Both the position numbers and the translations under genes were made by a program. A stretch of DNA of 64,000 nt, taken from Betaproteobacteria bacterium Ga0077527. GTDB lineage: Bacteria > Pseudomonadota > Gammaproteobacteria > Burkholderiales > SG8-41. Position 1 is the stretch's first letter; each line of letters begins with the position of its first letter. The DNA lies in assembly GCA_001464815.1 (NCBI GenBank), contig LNDW01000015.1:372001-436000 (forward strand), written 5' to 3'. Below are positions 8,822 to 17,958 of this stretch, piece by piece. The notes under the pieces are model-generated. The model was not told where the DNA came from, did not search any database, and worked only from the letters and a program-made list of their open reading frames with translations.

Positions 8822-9715
8822 TTACTTGCGGCGCGACAGCCGCGAGCGGCCCGCCCAGTCGCGGGCGAACTGCCAGGCGACACGGCCGCTGCGCGAGCCA
8901 CGGGTGAGTGCCCAGTTGAGTGCGGCATGCTCGACTTCGGCACTCTTCACGCCGCTCACCTTGAAGTGCTCAAGCCAGACACGGACGATGCTCAGATATT
9001 CGTCCTGGTCGAAAGGATAGAACGACACCCACAGTCCGAAACGTTCCGACAACGACACTTTTTCCTCGCTGGTCTCGCCGGGATGGATTTCTTCGCCGAC
9101 ATGTTTGTACTCGAGGTTCTCCTGCATGAACTCGGGCATCAGGTGACGGCGGTTGGAAGTGGCGTAGATCAGGCAGTTCTCGGAAGCCGCGGCAATCGAA
9201 CCGTCGAGCACCACCTTGAGCGCCTTGTAGCCTGGCTCGTCAGCCTCGAAAGACAGGTCGTCGCAATACAGCACGAAACGCTCGGGGCGCGCATGGATCA
9301 GCTCGACGATGTCCGGCAGATCGGTAAGGTCGCGCTTCTCGACTTCGATCAATCGCATGCCGCGTGGAGCATATTTGTTGAGCAGCGCCTTCACCATGGA
9401 AGACTTGCCGGTACCACGCGCTCCGGTCAGCAGCACGTTGTTCGCGGGCAGGCCTTCGACAAACTGCCTGGTGTTCTGCTCGACCAGTTTTTTCTGCTCG
9501 TCGATGCCGTGCAGGTCGCGCAGGTCGATGCGGTGCACCTGGTGAATAGGTTCCAGTTGCGCATGTTCACCCTTGCGCCGCCAGCGGAAGGCGATCGACG
9601 CCTTCCAGTCCACCGCCGCAGGAGGCGCCGGCAGCCATTGCTCCAGCCTGGTGAGCACGCCATCAGCGCGGGCCAGTACGGCATCGAGATCGCTGCGAGC
9701 CGCTATTTTTCTCAT
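8822..9715 (-). CDS. DUF815-family AAA+ ATPase
   Basis: A 297-residue P-loop ATPase. It has Walker A GARGTGKSSMV, a Walker-B-like FVLYCDDLSFE, and sensor-type residues in LIYATSNRRHLMPE, the pattern of the DUF815 (YifB/ComM-distinct) AAA+ family. Its cellular role is not established. It sits between argJ and the MutT-ThiE fusion on the same strand, an arrangement common in betaproteobacteria. An AT-rich repeat copy overlaps its start codon region (9713-9742). The assignment to the family is solid and the function is open. Confidence 0.88.
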   Translation of the reverse strand: MRKIAARSDLDAVLARADGVLTRLEQWLPAPPAAVDWKASIAFRWRRKGEHAQLEPIHQVHRIDLRDLHGIDEQKKLVEQNTRQFVEGLPANNVLLTGARGTGKSSMVKALLNKYAPRGMRLIEVEKRDLTDLPDIVELIHARPERFVLYCDDLSFEADEPGYKALKVVLDGSIAAASENCLIYATSNRRHLMPEFMQENLEYKHVGEEIHPGETSEEKVSLSERFGLWVSFYPFDQDEYLSIVRVWLEHFKVSGVKSAEVEHAALNWALTRGSRSGRVAWQFARDWAGRSRLSRRK

Positions 9716-9742
9716 AACCAGTTGATTTTATTTAATAATCTT
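9713..9742 (-). repeat. AT-rich dispersed repeat, copy 1 (argJ/ATPase junction)
   Basis: Read on the minus strand this gives GATTATTAAATAAAATCAAC then TGGTTATG, a divergent member of the AT-rich repeat family. It fills the 25-bp gap between argJ and the ATPase gene and runs up to the ATPase ATG. Confidence 0.55.
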
Positions 9743-10979
9743 AGCTGCGGTAATCCGCATTGATACTCACATAATCGTGCGACAGATCGCAGGTCCACAC
9801 CGTTGTCGCGGCACGTCCGCGGTTGAGCACGACCCGCACCGTAATTTCAGCCTGCTTCATCACCCGCTGGCCCTGCGCCTCCTCATAAGCCGGGCTGCGG
9901 CCGCCGCGCTCCGCCACCAGCACGTCGTCGAGATAAAGCTCGATGCCCTCGACTTCAAGATCGTTGATGCCGGCGTAGCCGATCGCAGCAAGGATGCGGC
10001 CGAGGTTCGGATCGGACGCAAAGAACGCGGTCTTGATCAGCGGTGAATGCGCAATCGCAAACGCGACCTTGCGGCATTCAGCCTCGTCGCGACCGGCCTC
10101 GACCTTGATGGTGATGAACTTGGTCGCGCCTTCACCGTCACGGACGATGGCCTGTGCAAGCTCGGTGGCCACCGCGGTAATCGCATCGCGGAAGGCCAGA
10201 TATTCGGCGCTTTTGGTATCGGCAATCTCGGCCATTGGCGCCTGACCGCTGGCGATCAGCATGAAACTGTCGTTGGTCGAGGTATCACCATCAACGGTGA
10301 TCGCGTTAAACGAGTGGTTCGCGGCATGGGCGACAACCGACTTCAGCAAGGCGGTCGAAATTTTCGCGTCAGTGGCGACAAATCCGAGCATGGTCGCCAT
10401 GCCGGGATGGATCATGCCAGCACCCTTGGCAATACCGGTCACGGTGATGCGCGCGCCACCGATTTCGAACTGCCGCGAGGCGGCTTTCGGCACGGTGTCG
10501 GTGGTCATGATCGCAGCCGCGGCATCGCCCCAGGCATCGGCACGCAGCGCGGCCAAACAATGCGGCAAACCGGCGACAATTCGCTCAACCGGCAGCGGCT
10601 CCATGATCACACCGGTGGAAAACGGCAGTACTTGCGCTGCGGTGCAACCAAGCAGTTTTGCAGTTTCGTTGCAGGTCTGCCGGGCGCGGGCCAGACCGTC
10701 GGCACCTGTGCCGGCATTGGCAACACCGGTGTTGACCACCAGCGCCCGAATGCCGCGATCCGGGTCCAGCGTCGACAGATGCTGTTTCGACACCACCACC
10801 GGTGCCGCGCAGAAACGGTTTTGCGTGAACACACCGGCCACCTTGGCGCCTTCAGCAAGACGGATCAGCAGCAGGTCGCGACGGTTCGCCTTGCGCACGC
10901 CGGCCTCGGCTATGCCGAGTTCGACGCCATCCACCGGCAACAGCGCTTTCGAATCGGGGGGATTGAGGTTTACCGGCAC
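9741..10979 (-). CDS. argJ: Bifunctional glutamate N-acetyltransferase/ornithine acetyltransferase ArgJ
   Basis: ArgJ transfers acetyl groups from N-acetylornithine to glutamate in cyclic arginine synthesis, and in bifunctional forms also makes N-acetylglutamate from acetyl-CoA. The precursor cleaves itself before the nucleophilic Thr in GMATMLGF, seen near residue 190. The active-site partner [10 protein letters not shown] precedes it and the C-terminal AYSLND-type end reads NADYRS here. The length of 412 aa is normal. ArgJ between secA and the ATPase/MutT genes is typical synteny. Mono- versus bifunctional activity cannot be told from the sequence. Confidence 0.96.
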   Translation of the reverse strand: MPVNLNPPDSKALLPVDGVELGIAEAGVRKANRRDLLLIRLAEGAKVAGVFTQNRFCAAPVVVSKQHLSTLDPDRGIRALVVNTGVANAGTGADGLARARQTCNETAKLLGCTAAQVLPFSTGVIMEPLPVERIVAGLPHCLAALRADAWGDAAAAIMTTDTVPKAASRQFEIGGARITVTGIAKGAGMIHPGMATMLGFVATDAKISTALLKSVVAHAANHSFNAITVDGDTSTNDSFMLIASGQAPMAEIADTKSAEYLAFRDAITAVATELAQAIVRDGEGATKFITIKVEAGRDEAECRKVAFAIAHSPLIKTAFFASDPNLGRILAAIGYAGINDLEVEGIELYLDDVLVAERGGRSPAYEEAQGQRVMKQAEITVRVVLNRGRAATTVWTCDLSHDYVSINADYRS

Positions 10980-11043
10980 GCGAACTTCTCCTGTCTACGC
11001 AGCGGCGGGGCTTCGGCAGCCGGGTCTGATCAGCCAGACCCGA

Positions 11044-13860
11044 TCAGCTCAGTTTGCCGTGGCACTGCTTGAATTTCCTGCCCGAGCCGCAGGGGCAGGG
11101 ATCGTTGCGGCCGACCTTCTCGCCCACACGCACGAAGGGTTGCACGGCCTCGGCATCGGCGGTGGGTGCTGCCGCCGGTTCCGCAGCGGCAACCGCCCCG
11201 GCGGCCTCGGGCACGGCTTCGGCATGCTGATACTGCACATTGCGCAGCGCGTCGTGCTCCTCCGCCACGCGCAGTTCTTCGGCGCTGCGGATATGCACCG
11301 TCATCAGCGTTCTGGTGACATCAGTCTTGATCATGTTTAGCAGCACCGAAAACAACTCGAATGCCTCGCGCTTGTATTCCTGGGTCGGATTTTTCTGGGC
11401 ATAACCCCGCAGGTGTATGCCCTGACGCAGGTGGTCCAGCGCCGACAGATGCTCGCGCCAGTGGGTATCCAGGCTCTGCAGCATCACGGCACGTTCGTAC
11501 TGGCGCATCGCGGCCTGGTCAACTGCGGCAGTCTTCTCGACGTAGCGGGCGTTTACCGCCTCGATCACGCGTTCGCGCAATGCAGACTCTTCCATTTCCG
11601 GACTGTCCTGCAGCCACTGCTGCAGCGGCAAATCGATGGCGAGCTCGGCTTTCAGCACGGTTTCAAGTGACGGCACGTCCCACTGCTCCTCGAGACTGCC
11701 CGGCGGCACATGATCAGCAACATGCGCTCCGACCACATCGGCGCGCATCGCGGCGATGGTCGCCGAAATGTCCTTGGCCTCGAGCAGCTCGTTGCGCTGC
11801 TGGTAGATCACCTTGCGCTGGTCGTTGGCAACGTCATCGTATTCGAGCAGGTGCTTGCGCATGTCGAAATTGCGCGCCTCGACCTTGCGTTGCGCATTTT
11901 CGATGGAACGCGTGACCCAGGGATGCTCGATAGCCTCGCCGTCAGGCATCTTCAGCCGGTGCATGATCGCGGCCACGCGGTCCGAGGCGAAAATCCGCAG
12001 CAGCGAGTCATCCAGCGCCAGGTAGAAACGGCTGGAGCCGGGGTCGCCCTGGCGGCCGGAACGGCCGCGCAGCTGGTTGTCGATACGGCGTGATTCGTGG
12101 CGTTCGGTGCCGATGATATGCAGGCCGCCGGCCTTCAGCACCTCATCGTGGCGTTTCTGCCACTCGGCGCGGATTTCCGCGCTCAAGCGCTGGCGCGCGC
12201 TGTCGTCGAGGTTGGCATCGGCCATCAGCGCCGCGATTTCCGGCTCCGGGTTGCCGCCAAGCACGATATCGGTCCCGCGACCAGCCATGTTGGTGGCAAT
12301 GGTGATCAGCTTCGGCCGACCCGCCTGCACCACGATTTCCGCCTCGCGCGCATGCTGCTTGGCATTGAGCACGTTGTGCGGCAGCTTCTCCTGCTGCAAC
12401 AGTCCGGCGATGTATTCCGAGTTTTCGATCGATGTCGTACCCACCAGCACCGGCTGGCCGCGCTCATGGCAGGCGCGGATGTCATTGATGATCGCCTGAT
12501 ATTTTTCGCGCGAGGTGCGGAACACCTGATCCATGCGGTCTTCACGGATCATCGGATGATGCGTCGGGATGACCACTGTTTCCAGGCCATAGATCTGCTG
12601 GAATTCGTAGGCTTCGGTATCCGCGGTACCGGTCATGCCGGCGAGCTTGCCGTACATTCTGAAGTAGTTCTGGAAGGTGATCGTGGCGAGGGTCTGGTTT
12701 TCCTTCTGGATTTCGACGCCCTCCTTCGCCTCAACCGCCTGATGCAGCCCGTCCGACCAGCGCCGCCCCGGCATCAGCCGGCCGGTGAACTCATCGACAA
12801 TGATCACTTCGTTGTTCTGCACCACGTACTGCTGGTCGCGCAGAAACAGCGAATGCGCACGCAACGCCGCATTCAGGTGGTGCATCAGCGTCACGTTGGC
12901 CGCGTCGTAGAGGCTACCGCCCTCTGGCAGCAGCCCGGCCTGCGCCATCAACTGCTCGGCGTGTTCGTGGCCATCCTCCGAGAGCAGCACCTGATGGGCT
13001 TTCTCGTCGACCCAGTAGTCGCCGGGGCCCTTTTCCTCCTTCTGCCGCACCAGCTTGGGGGCAACCTCATTGATCGCCTGATAAACGTCCGTGGTGTCCT
13101 CAGCCTGGCCGGAGATGATCAACGGCGTACGCGCCTCATCGATCAGGATCGAATCAACCTCGTCAACGACCGCATAGGTCAGCCCGCGCTGAACCTTCTC
13201 CGACAGCTCGAACACCATATTGTCGCGCAGGTAGTCAAAGCCGAATTCATTGTTGGTGCCGTAGGTGATGTCTGCGCTGTAGGCGGCCTGCTTCGCCTCG
13301 TGAGGCATCTGCGACAGGTTGACACCAACGGTAAGCCCGAGAAAACGGTAGACACGCCCCATCCACTCGGAGTCACGCTGCGCCAGGTAATCGTTTACGG
13401 TGACGATGTGTACGCCGTCTCCGGAAAGGGCGTTGAGATAGGCCGGCAGCGTCGCCACCAGCGTCTTGCCTTCACCGGTGCGCATTTCGGCGATCTTGCC
13501 ATTGTGCAGGGCGATGCCGCCAACCATCTGCACGTCGAAATGACGCATGCCCATCACCCGCTTGCTCGCCTCGCGCACGACGGCAAAGGCCTCCGGCAGC
13601 AGCTCGTCGAGCGCGGCACGGCGCAAGCGGACGATCTCGGCACGGCGGCCGTCACCCTCCGCACCCGCCGGCACTTCGCGGCTGCCGATGGCATTGTTCA
13701 CGCGCTCGCGGAAAGTCACTGTCTTTGCGCGCAATTCGTCGTCGCTAAGCGCGGCCATCTGCGGCTCAAGCGCATTGATGCTGCGTACGGTGCGACGGTA
13801 TTGCTTGAGCAGCCGCTCGTTGCGGCTGCCGAACACTTTCTTGAATAAACCGGTAATCAT
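11044..13860 (-). CDS. secA: Preprotein translocase motor ATPase SecA
   Basis: SecA drives proteins through SecYEG by ATP hydrolysis. Seen: Walker A MRTGEGKT (126-133), the [16 protein letters not shown] helicase-type box, [10 protein letters not shown], and a C-terminal SEC-C zinc motif [15 protein letters not shown] that binds SecB. ATG 13860 gives [11 protein letters not shown], the standard N-terminus, and 938 aa. An in-frame ATG at 13896 lies inside a terminator hairpin and is rejected. Compared with E. coli, an extra Gly/Arg-rich loop lies near residues 59-78. A strong terminator sits 10 nt before the start codon (see that entry). Confidence 0.98.
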   Translation of the reverse strand: MITGLFKKVFGSRNERLLKQYRRTVRSINALEPQMAALSDDELRAKTVTFRERVNNAIGSREVPAGAEGDGRRAEIVRLRRAALDELLPEAFAVVREASKRVMGMRHFDVQMVGGIALHNGKIAEMRTGEGKTLVATLPAYLNALSGDGVHIVTVNDYLAQRDSEWMGRVYRFLGLTVGVNLSQMPHEAKQAAYSADITYGTNNEFGFDYLRDNMVFELSEKVQRGLTYAVVDEVDSILIDEARTPLIISGQAEDTTDVYQAINEVAPKLVRQKEEKGPGDYWVDEKAHQVLLSEDGHEHAEQLMAQAGLLPEGGSLYDAANVTLMHHLNAALRAHSLFLRDQQYVVQNNEVIIVDEFTGRLMPGRRWSDGLHQAVEAKEGVEIQKENQTLATITFQNYFRMYGKLAGMTGTADTEAYEFQQIYGLETVVIPTHHPMIREDRMDQVFRTSREKYQAIINDIRACHERGQPVLVGTTSIENSEYIAGLLQQEKLPHNVLNAKQHAREAEIVVQAGRPKLITIATNMAGRGTDIVLGGNPEPEIAALMADANLDDSARQRLSAEIRAEWQKRHDEVLKAGGLHIIGTERHESRRIDNQLRGRSGRQGDPGSSRFYLALDDSLLRIFASDRVAAIMHRLKMPDGEAIEHPWVTRSIENAQRKVEARNFDMRKHLLEYDDVANDQRKVIYQQRNELLEAKDISATIAAMRADVVGAHVADHVPPGSLEEQWDVPSLETVLKAELAIDLPLQQWLQDSPEMEESALRERVIEAVNARYVEKTAAVDQAAMRQYERAVMLQSLDTHWREHLSALDHLRQGIHLRGYAQKNPTQEYKREAFELFSVLLNMIKTDVTRTLMTVHIRSAEELRVAEEHDALRNVQYQHAEAVPEAAGAVAAAEPAAAPTADAEAVQPFVRVGEKVGRNDPCPCGSGRKFKQCHGKLS

Positions 13861-13870
13861 GAACTTCCCG

Positions 13871-13899
13871 AAAAAAAAGGGGTGGGATAATCCCACCCC
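13871..13899 (-). terminator. Strong intrinsic terminator directly upstream of secA
   Basis: On the minus strand GGGGTGGGA (13899-13891) pairs perfectly with TCCCACCCC (13887-13879) across a 3-nt loop, and is followed by eight T residues (13878-13871). The T-tract ends 10 nt before the secA ATG. It could simply end the M23 peptidase transcript, or act as an attenuator for secA. Confidence 0.9.
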
Positions 13900-13960
13900 T
13901 TGCCATTTTCTCTGCGGTCTCTCTTGGTTCAGCCTTCGCTTACAAAATTCAGCAGGCCAT

Positions 13961-14878
13961 TCAGCCCGGCAACTGCAGGAACCGCGCGGGGTTCAGCGCC
14001 GTGCCACGCTGACGCACTTCGAAATGCAGGTGGGAGCCGGTTGCCCTGCCGGTGCGGCCGACATCGGCTATCCGCGTACCCCGCAAAACCACGTCACCAA
14101 CCTTCACATATTTCTTTGATGCATGCGCATAACGCGAGATCAGGTCATTGCCGTGATCAATCTCGATCATATTACCATATTGAGGGTGAAACTCGGCGTA
14201 GACGACCACGCCGGCGGCAGCGGCAAAGATCGGCGTACCCTCTTCGGCCATGAAGTCGATACCCTCGTGAAAAGCCCGCTGACCGGTGAAGGGATCAATG
14301 CGCCAGCCGAAGTTCGACGAGTACCAGCCGCCCTCGACCGGCAGCTTGGTAGGTATCAGTTTCTTGCGCGCGCTTTCCTGGGTGAACATCGAGTCGAGCA
14401 GGCCGAGCTTGTCTCCCCGGTCCTCGAGCTGGCGTGTCAGCTTGTCGATCTGCTGGGTAAAGTCGCCGAGCGACATGTTCTGGTTGGGTATCGATGAAGC
14501 TGCGCCGCCACGGCCTGGAATCTCGTCGAACATGAGGTCCTGCGGCTTGAAACCGGCGAGCTTGGCCAGACGCTCCCCCAGGGTATCAAGGCGCAGCAGC
14601 TGTGCCTGCATCTGGCCCAGCCGCACCGCCATCGCGTTCAGGTTGTCCTGCAGATAGGACTGGTTTTTCTCCTGCTGCTGGCGCTGGATCGACACCAGCG
14701 CGTCGCGCAAATATGGGATATTCAGTTCGCTGGCAAAGCGCAGGATGCCGTAATTCATCAGTGCCGCCAGCACAATCATGGTGCCGAACAGCGCCACCGC
14801 TGCGGCGACCAGATGCGGCCAGCCCAGGGTGATGGTATGCGCTTTCGGCAGCTTCTCGGAAACCAGAATAATATTCAT
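13961..14878 (-). CDS. M23-family (LytM) metallopeptidase, membrane anchored
   Basis: A 305-residue protein with one N-terminal membrane segment (about 15-45), a coiled-coil region (about 60-170) and a C-terminal peptidase M23 domain. The zinc ligands are seen in HEGIDF (HxxxD) and SHLHFEV (HxH), so the enzyme looks catalytically intact and probably cuts peptidoglycan cross-links or activates amidases. ATG 14878 is preceded by AGGAAAG, and the longer open frame lacks such a site. It is divergent from dciA with 21 bp between starts. M23 next to secA is common in betaproteobacteria. Confidence 0.93.
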   Translation of the reverse strand: MNIILVSEKLPKAHTITLGWPHLVAAAVALFGTMIVLAALMNYGILRFASELNIPYLRDALVSIQRQQQEKNQSYLQDNLNAMAVRLGQMQAQLLRLDTLGERLAKLAGFKPQDLMFDEIPGRGGAASSIPNQNMSLGDFTQQIDKLTRQLEDRGDKLGLLDSMFTQESARKKLIPTKLPVEGGWYSSNFGWRIDPFTGQRAFHEGIDFMAEEGTPIFAAAAGVVVYAEFHPQYGNMIEIDHGNDLISRYAHASKKYVKVGDVVLRGTRIADVGRTGRATGSHLHFEVRQRGTALNPARFLQLPG

Positions 14879-14899
14879 GGTCTTCTTTCCTTTTTCGCC

Positions 14900-15340
14900 A
14901 TGACCGCGCGCAAATTTCACGCCCTGATCGGAAGCACTCCGGGCCTATCCACGCTGAATCAGGCGATGCAGCGCATTGCTGCACTGCAACGGCATTATGA
15001 AGCCTGCGCGCCAATCGACCTTGTTGATGCAACCCGGGTCGTAGGTGAACGGAACGGGACGCTGGTGATCGCGGCAGACAACGGTGCAGTGGCGGCAAAA
15101 CTAAGGCAAGGCCTGCCGCGACTGCTCAAGAACCTGCAAAAACAGAGCGCGCAGGTTAAAGGAATTCAGGTGCAAGTTCAAGTAAAAACCACGCCGCCGA
15201 AGGCTCCACCCAGGCTCGAAAAAACAACCTTAACCATTGATTTAATTGATAATTTTTCAAGATTGTCAGGGCAGGTCCGCGATCCTGGCCTGAGTGCGGC
15301 ACTGGCCCGCTTCGCGGCACGCCGGCGCCCCAGGAGTTGA
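14900..15340 (+). CDS. dciA: DciA-like (DUF721) protein
   Basis: A 146-residue DUF721 protein. DciA loads or interacts with the replicative helicase DnaB in bacteria that lack DnaC. The N-terminal DUF721/KH-like part (RNGTLVIAADNGAVAAKLRQ) is clear, followed by a poorly conserved tail. Location beside secA/M23/lpxC is the same as in Pseudomonas and other betaproteobacteria. The segment TLTIDLIDNFSRLS (near residues 111-124) is coded by an AT-rich, rare-codon patch that matches the dispersed repeat on the other strand. Confidence 0.85.
   Translation: MTARKFHALIGSTPGLSTLNQAMQRIAALQRHYEACAPIDLVDATRVVGERNGTLVIAADNGAVAAKLRQGLPRLLKNLQKQSAQVKGIQVQVQVKTTPPKAPPRLEKTTLTIDLIDNFSRLSGQVRDPGLSAALARFAARRRPRS
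15230..15258 (-). repeat. AT-rich dispersed repeat, copy 2 (inside dciA)
   Basis: The minus strand reads AAAAATTATCAATTAAATCA then ATGGTTAA. This aligns over about 28 bp with the intergenic copy at 40504-40532. It lies inside dciA in the opposite orientation to that gene and produces TTA, ATT, GAT, AAT and AGA codons unlike the rest of the gene. Confidence 0.6.
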
Positions 15341-15349
15341 AACTGCCGC

Positions 15350-15535
15350 TTAAAGCACCAGCAGCAGCCGTTCGCCGGCGTAGATCGCCACAACGACCAG
15401 GGCCAGAGCCAGGCTGGCCCAGAAAAACCGCCAGGCCAGATTCAGATATTTGCGGTCACGGCTCCAGACGTACAGCGCCAGCGAAACGCCGATAGCCAAC
15501 AGGGCGAGCAGGCCGAATACACGGATGATCAACAT
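15350..15535 (-). CDS. Small two-helix membrane protein of unknown function
   Basis: A 61-residue protein with two hydrophobic segments (about 3-24 and 37-59) joined by a basic, aromatic loop (WSRDRKYLNLAWRF). No enzyme motif is seen. It begins 22 bp after the lpxC stop on the same strand and ends 9 bp from the convergent dciA stop, so it is probably the last gene of the lpxC transcript. I do not recognise the family. The clean start, membrane pattern and tight fit between neighbours support a real gene. Confidence 0.7.
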   Translation of the reverse strand: MLIIRVFGLLALLAIGVSLALYVWSRDRKYLNLAWRFFWASLALALVVVAIYAGERLLLVL

Positions 15536-15557
15536 GGCGGTGAGCGCCGCCGGGCGC

Positions 15558-16469
15558 TCAGGCTGCCTGGGGCTGCCAGGCGAGGAAGGCCGGAGCGTCC
15601 TCTACGCGGTCGAAACTGACGAACTCCCAGGCACCCTGCTGTTCAAGCAGGGCACGCAGCAACCGGTTGTTCATCGCATGACCGGACTTGTGGCCGCTGA
15701 AGGCACCGATCAGCGGATGGCCCAGCAGGTAAAGATCGCCAATCGCATCGAGCACCTTGTGCTTGACGAACTCGTTGTCATAGCGCAACCCGTCCGAGTT
15801 GAGGACACGGTATTCGTCCATGACGATCGCGTTATCAAGACTGCCGCCCAGCGCCAGGCCCTGGGAGCGCATGCTTTCGACATCCTGCATGAAGCCGAAA
15901 GTGCGCGCCCGCGCCACTTCATTGACATAGGACGTCGACGAAAAATCGACCACCACCTTCTGCGCGCTGGAATCGAACACTGGATGGGCGTAGTCAATCG
16001 CCAGTTCGAGACGGAAACCGTCGTAGGGCTCGAAACGCACCCATTTATCGCCGTCACGGACTTCGACGGGCTGCAGGATGCGGATGAATTTCTTCGGCGC
16101 CGCCTGCTCCTCGATGCCCGCCGACTGCAGCAGGAATACAAACGGACCGGCGCTGCCATCCATGATCGGCACTTCCGGCGCGGTGACATCGATCCAGACA
16201 TTGTCGATGCCGAGACCGGCCAGTGCCGACATCAGGTGCTCCACCGTCTGTACCCGGGCGCCGTCCTTTTCAAGGCACGAGGACAGGCGGGTGTCGTGTA
16301 CGGCGTAGGGATCGGCCTTGATCTCCACCGGGACATCAAGATCGGTGCGACGGAACACGATGCCGGTATCCGGCTGCGCCGGGCGCAGTGTCAGGTGGAC
16401 CTTTTCGCCCGTGTGCAGACCCACGCCGGTGGCGCGAATCACGTTTTTCAGTGTGCGTTGCCTGATCAC
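15558..16469 (-). CDS. lpxC: UDP-3-O-acyl-N-acetylglucosamine deacetylase LpxC
   Basis: LpxC catalyses the committed zinc-dependent step of lipid A synthesis. Seen: the N-terminal [20 protein letters not shown] block (cut to GVGLHTG here as the substrate site), the zinc ligand His in [10 protein letters not shown], and [14 protein letters not shown] with a second His/Asp set, plus GHKSGHAMN near the C-terminus. I chose GTG 16469, giving 303 aa and the family-typical start VIRQRTLK. The in-frame ATG further upstream would add about 20 residues not seen in LpxC. It sits at the end of the dcw cluster after ftsZ, as in many Gram-negatives. Confidence 0.96.
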   Translation of the reverse strand: MIRQRTLKNVIRATGVGLHTGEKVHLTLRPAQPDTGIVFRRTDLDVPVEIKADPYAVHDTRLSSCLEKDGARVQTVEHLMSALAGLGIDNVWIDVTAPEVPIMDGSAGPFVFLLQSAGIEEQAAPKKFIRILQPVEVRDGDKWVRFEPYDGFRLELAIDYAHPVFDSSAQKVVVDFSSTSYVNEVARARTFGFMQDVESMRSQGLALGGSLDNAIVMDEYRVLNSDGLRYDNEFVKHKVLDAIGDLYLLGHPLIGAFSGHKSGHAMNNRLLRALLEQQGAWEFVSFDRVEDAPAFLAWQPQAA

Positions 16470-16530
16470 GATGGTTTTCGGGTTATCCCGGCCGGTCCGT
16501 ACAAAAATGGAAGCTGCGCCAGCCAGCATG

Positions 16531-16552
16531 ACAAATCAAGTACAAATCAAGT
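16531..16552. repeat. Perfect 11-bp tandem repeat upstream of lpxC
   Basis: ACAAATCAAGT is repeated twice head to tail with no mismatch, about 60-80 bp upstream of the lpxC GTG. On the lpxC strand the units read ACTTGATTTGT and include -35-like TTGATT. It may be a regulator site or a promoter duplication. Confidence 0.6.
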
Positions 16553-16656
16553 GCTTATGATACCACGCCGGACATCCCGCTGATGCAGCGCAGCACGGCG
16601 CCGGCCCTTACAGACCGGCGTTCCCCGCCATTGTTCCTTCAGCAGCGGACCATACT

Positions 16657-17823
16657 TCAGTCCGCCTGTTTGCGCAGGAACGCCGGAATGTCGAGCATTT
16701 CCACCCCGGACTGGCGCATCGCCTCGATCGTCGCGTCGCGGTTGCGCCGGCGGATTACTGCCGGCTGGTCAAGCGCACCGTAATCAACGTCAGCCGCCAC
16801 CGCCATGTTGTCGGTGCCGGTCTTCTGCGAAACCACGATCATCGGCTTCGGCTGCTGGCGCGCCAGGGGCTTGCCCAGACCGGTGGCGACGATGGTTACG
16901 CGCAGGTCGCTTTCCAGGCTGTCGTCGTACACCGTGCCGACAATCACCGTTGCCGAGTCGGCGGCGAAGGCCTTGATGGTTTCCATCACGTCATACATTT
17001 CCTGCAGCTGGAAGGTCGCCCGGCTCGCCGAAATGTTGACCAGCACTCCACGGGCGTCTGAAATGTTGATGTCCTCAAGCAGCGGGCAGGCCACGGCCTG
17101 TTCCGCAGCTTCGCGCGCGCGACCGGTGCCGGCCGCCTTGGCCGAGCCCATCATCGCCATGCCCATCTCGCCCATCACGGTGCGTACGTCGGCAAAGTCG
17201 ACGTTGATCATGCCCGGGCACTTGATGATTTCGGCGATACCCGCGACCGCGCCGTGCAGCACGTCGTTGGCGGCCTTGAAGGCCTCGTCCAGCGTCACCG
17301 AATTGCCGAGCACCTGCATCAGCTTGTCATTCGGGATCACGATCAGTGAATCCACGTGCTGCGCCAGCGCATCAAGCCCTTCCTGCGCCAGTTTCTGCCG
17401 CTTGCCCTCGAAGGCAAAGGGTTTGGTCACCACCGCGACAGTGAGAATACCCAGCTCCTTGGCCACCTCGGCCACCACCGGGGCAGCACCGGTGCCGGTG
17501 CCACCGCCCATGCCCGCGGTCAGGAACAGCATGTCCGCACCCGAGATCATTTCGGCGATACGCTCGCGATCCTCCATTGCCGCCTGGCGGCCGATTTCAG
17601 GATTGGCCCCCGCGCCCAGACCCTTGGTGATCGTGGTGCCGAGCTGCAGCTGCGTCTTGGCCTGATTGCGCTTCAGGGCCTGGGCGTCGGTATTGGCGCA
17701 GATGAACTCCACGCCCTGCACGCCCTGGACGATCATGTGGTCCACGGCATTGCCGCCGCAGCCGCCGACACCAATCACCTTGATTACCGCCTCCTGTGCC
17801 TGTGCATCAATCAGTTCGATCAT
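16657..17823 (-). CDS. ftsZ: Cell division GTPase FtsZ
   Basis: FtsZ polymerises into the cytokinetic ring. The tubulin signature GGGTGTG is at about 106-112, the T7-loop-like NVDFADVRTVM is near 205, and the C-terminal partner-binding peptide LDIPAFLRKQ closes the protein. ATG 17823, 7 nt after AGGAG, gives 388 aa and is preferred over the in-frame ATG 17844. It lies 135 bp after ftsA, a longer gap than most in this cluster, which holds a 14-bp-spaced tandem motif and may contain an ftsZ promoter. Confidence 0.98.
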   Translation of the reverse strand: MIELIDAQAQEAVIKVIGVGGCGGNAVDHMIVQGVQGVEFICANTDAQALKRNQAKTQLQLGTTITKGLGAGANPEIGRQAAMEDRERIAEMISGADMLFLTAGMGGGTGTGAAPVVAEVAKELGILTVAVVTKPFAFEGKRQKLAQEGLDALAQHVDSLIVIPNDKLMQVLGNSVTLDEAFKAANDVLHGAVAGIAEIIKCPGMINVDFADVRTVMGEMGMAMMGSAKAAGTGRAREAAEQAVACPLLEDINISDARGVLVNISASRATFQLQEMYDVMETIKAFAADSATVIVGTVYDDSLESDLRVTIVATGLGKPLARQQPKPMIVVSQKTGTDNMAVAADVDYGALDQPAVIRRRNRDATIEAMRQSGVEMLDIPAFLRKQAD

Positions 17824-17897
17824 TTGAGTCTCCTTTTTCTGCAAACAAAGTCATGTTGAAAATGTTGAAAATCACCAGAACCGCCACCCGTTGAATG

Positions 17898-17932
17898 CTG
17901 CAAAGCTTTAGCTGCAAACCTTTTCCTGCAAA
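17898..17932. repeat. Three CTGCAAA motifs at exact 14-bp spacing before ftsZ
   Basis: CTGCAAA occurs at 17898, 17912 and 17926, and a fourth copy lies at 17839 just upstream of the ftsZ ribosome binding site. On the ftsZ strand the units read TTTGCAG followed by A/G-rich sequence. The phased array lies in the ftsA-ftsZ intergenic region. Confidence 0.6.
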
Positions 17933-17958
17933 ACCTGAAATCCCTGCGCCCCGCCCGC

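Noticed and set aside
12097..13848. 583-residue open frame antisense to secA
   Set aside because: It is a codon-bias shadow on the opposite strand of a highly conserved gene. Its His/Gln/Arg-rich composition is typical of such shadows.
16600..16656. CGCCGG/CCGGCG stem after ftsZ as a terminator
   Set aside because: The stem is short and no T-rich run follows; transcription probably continues into lpxC.
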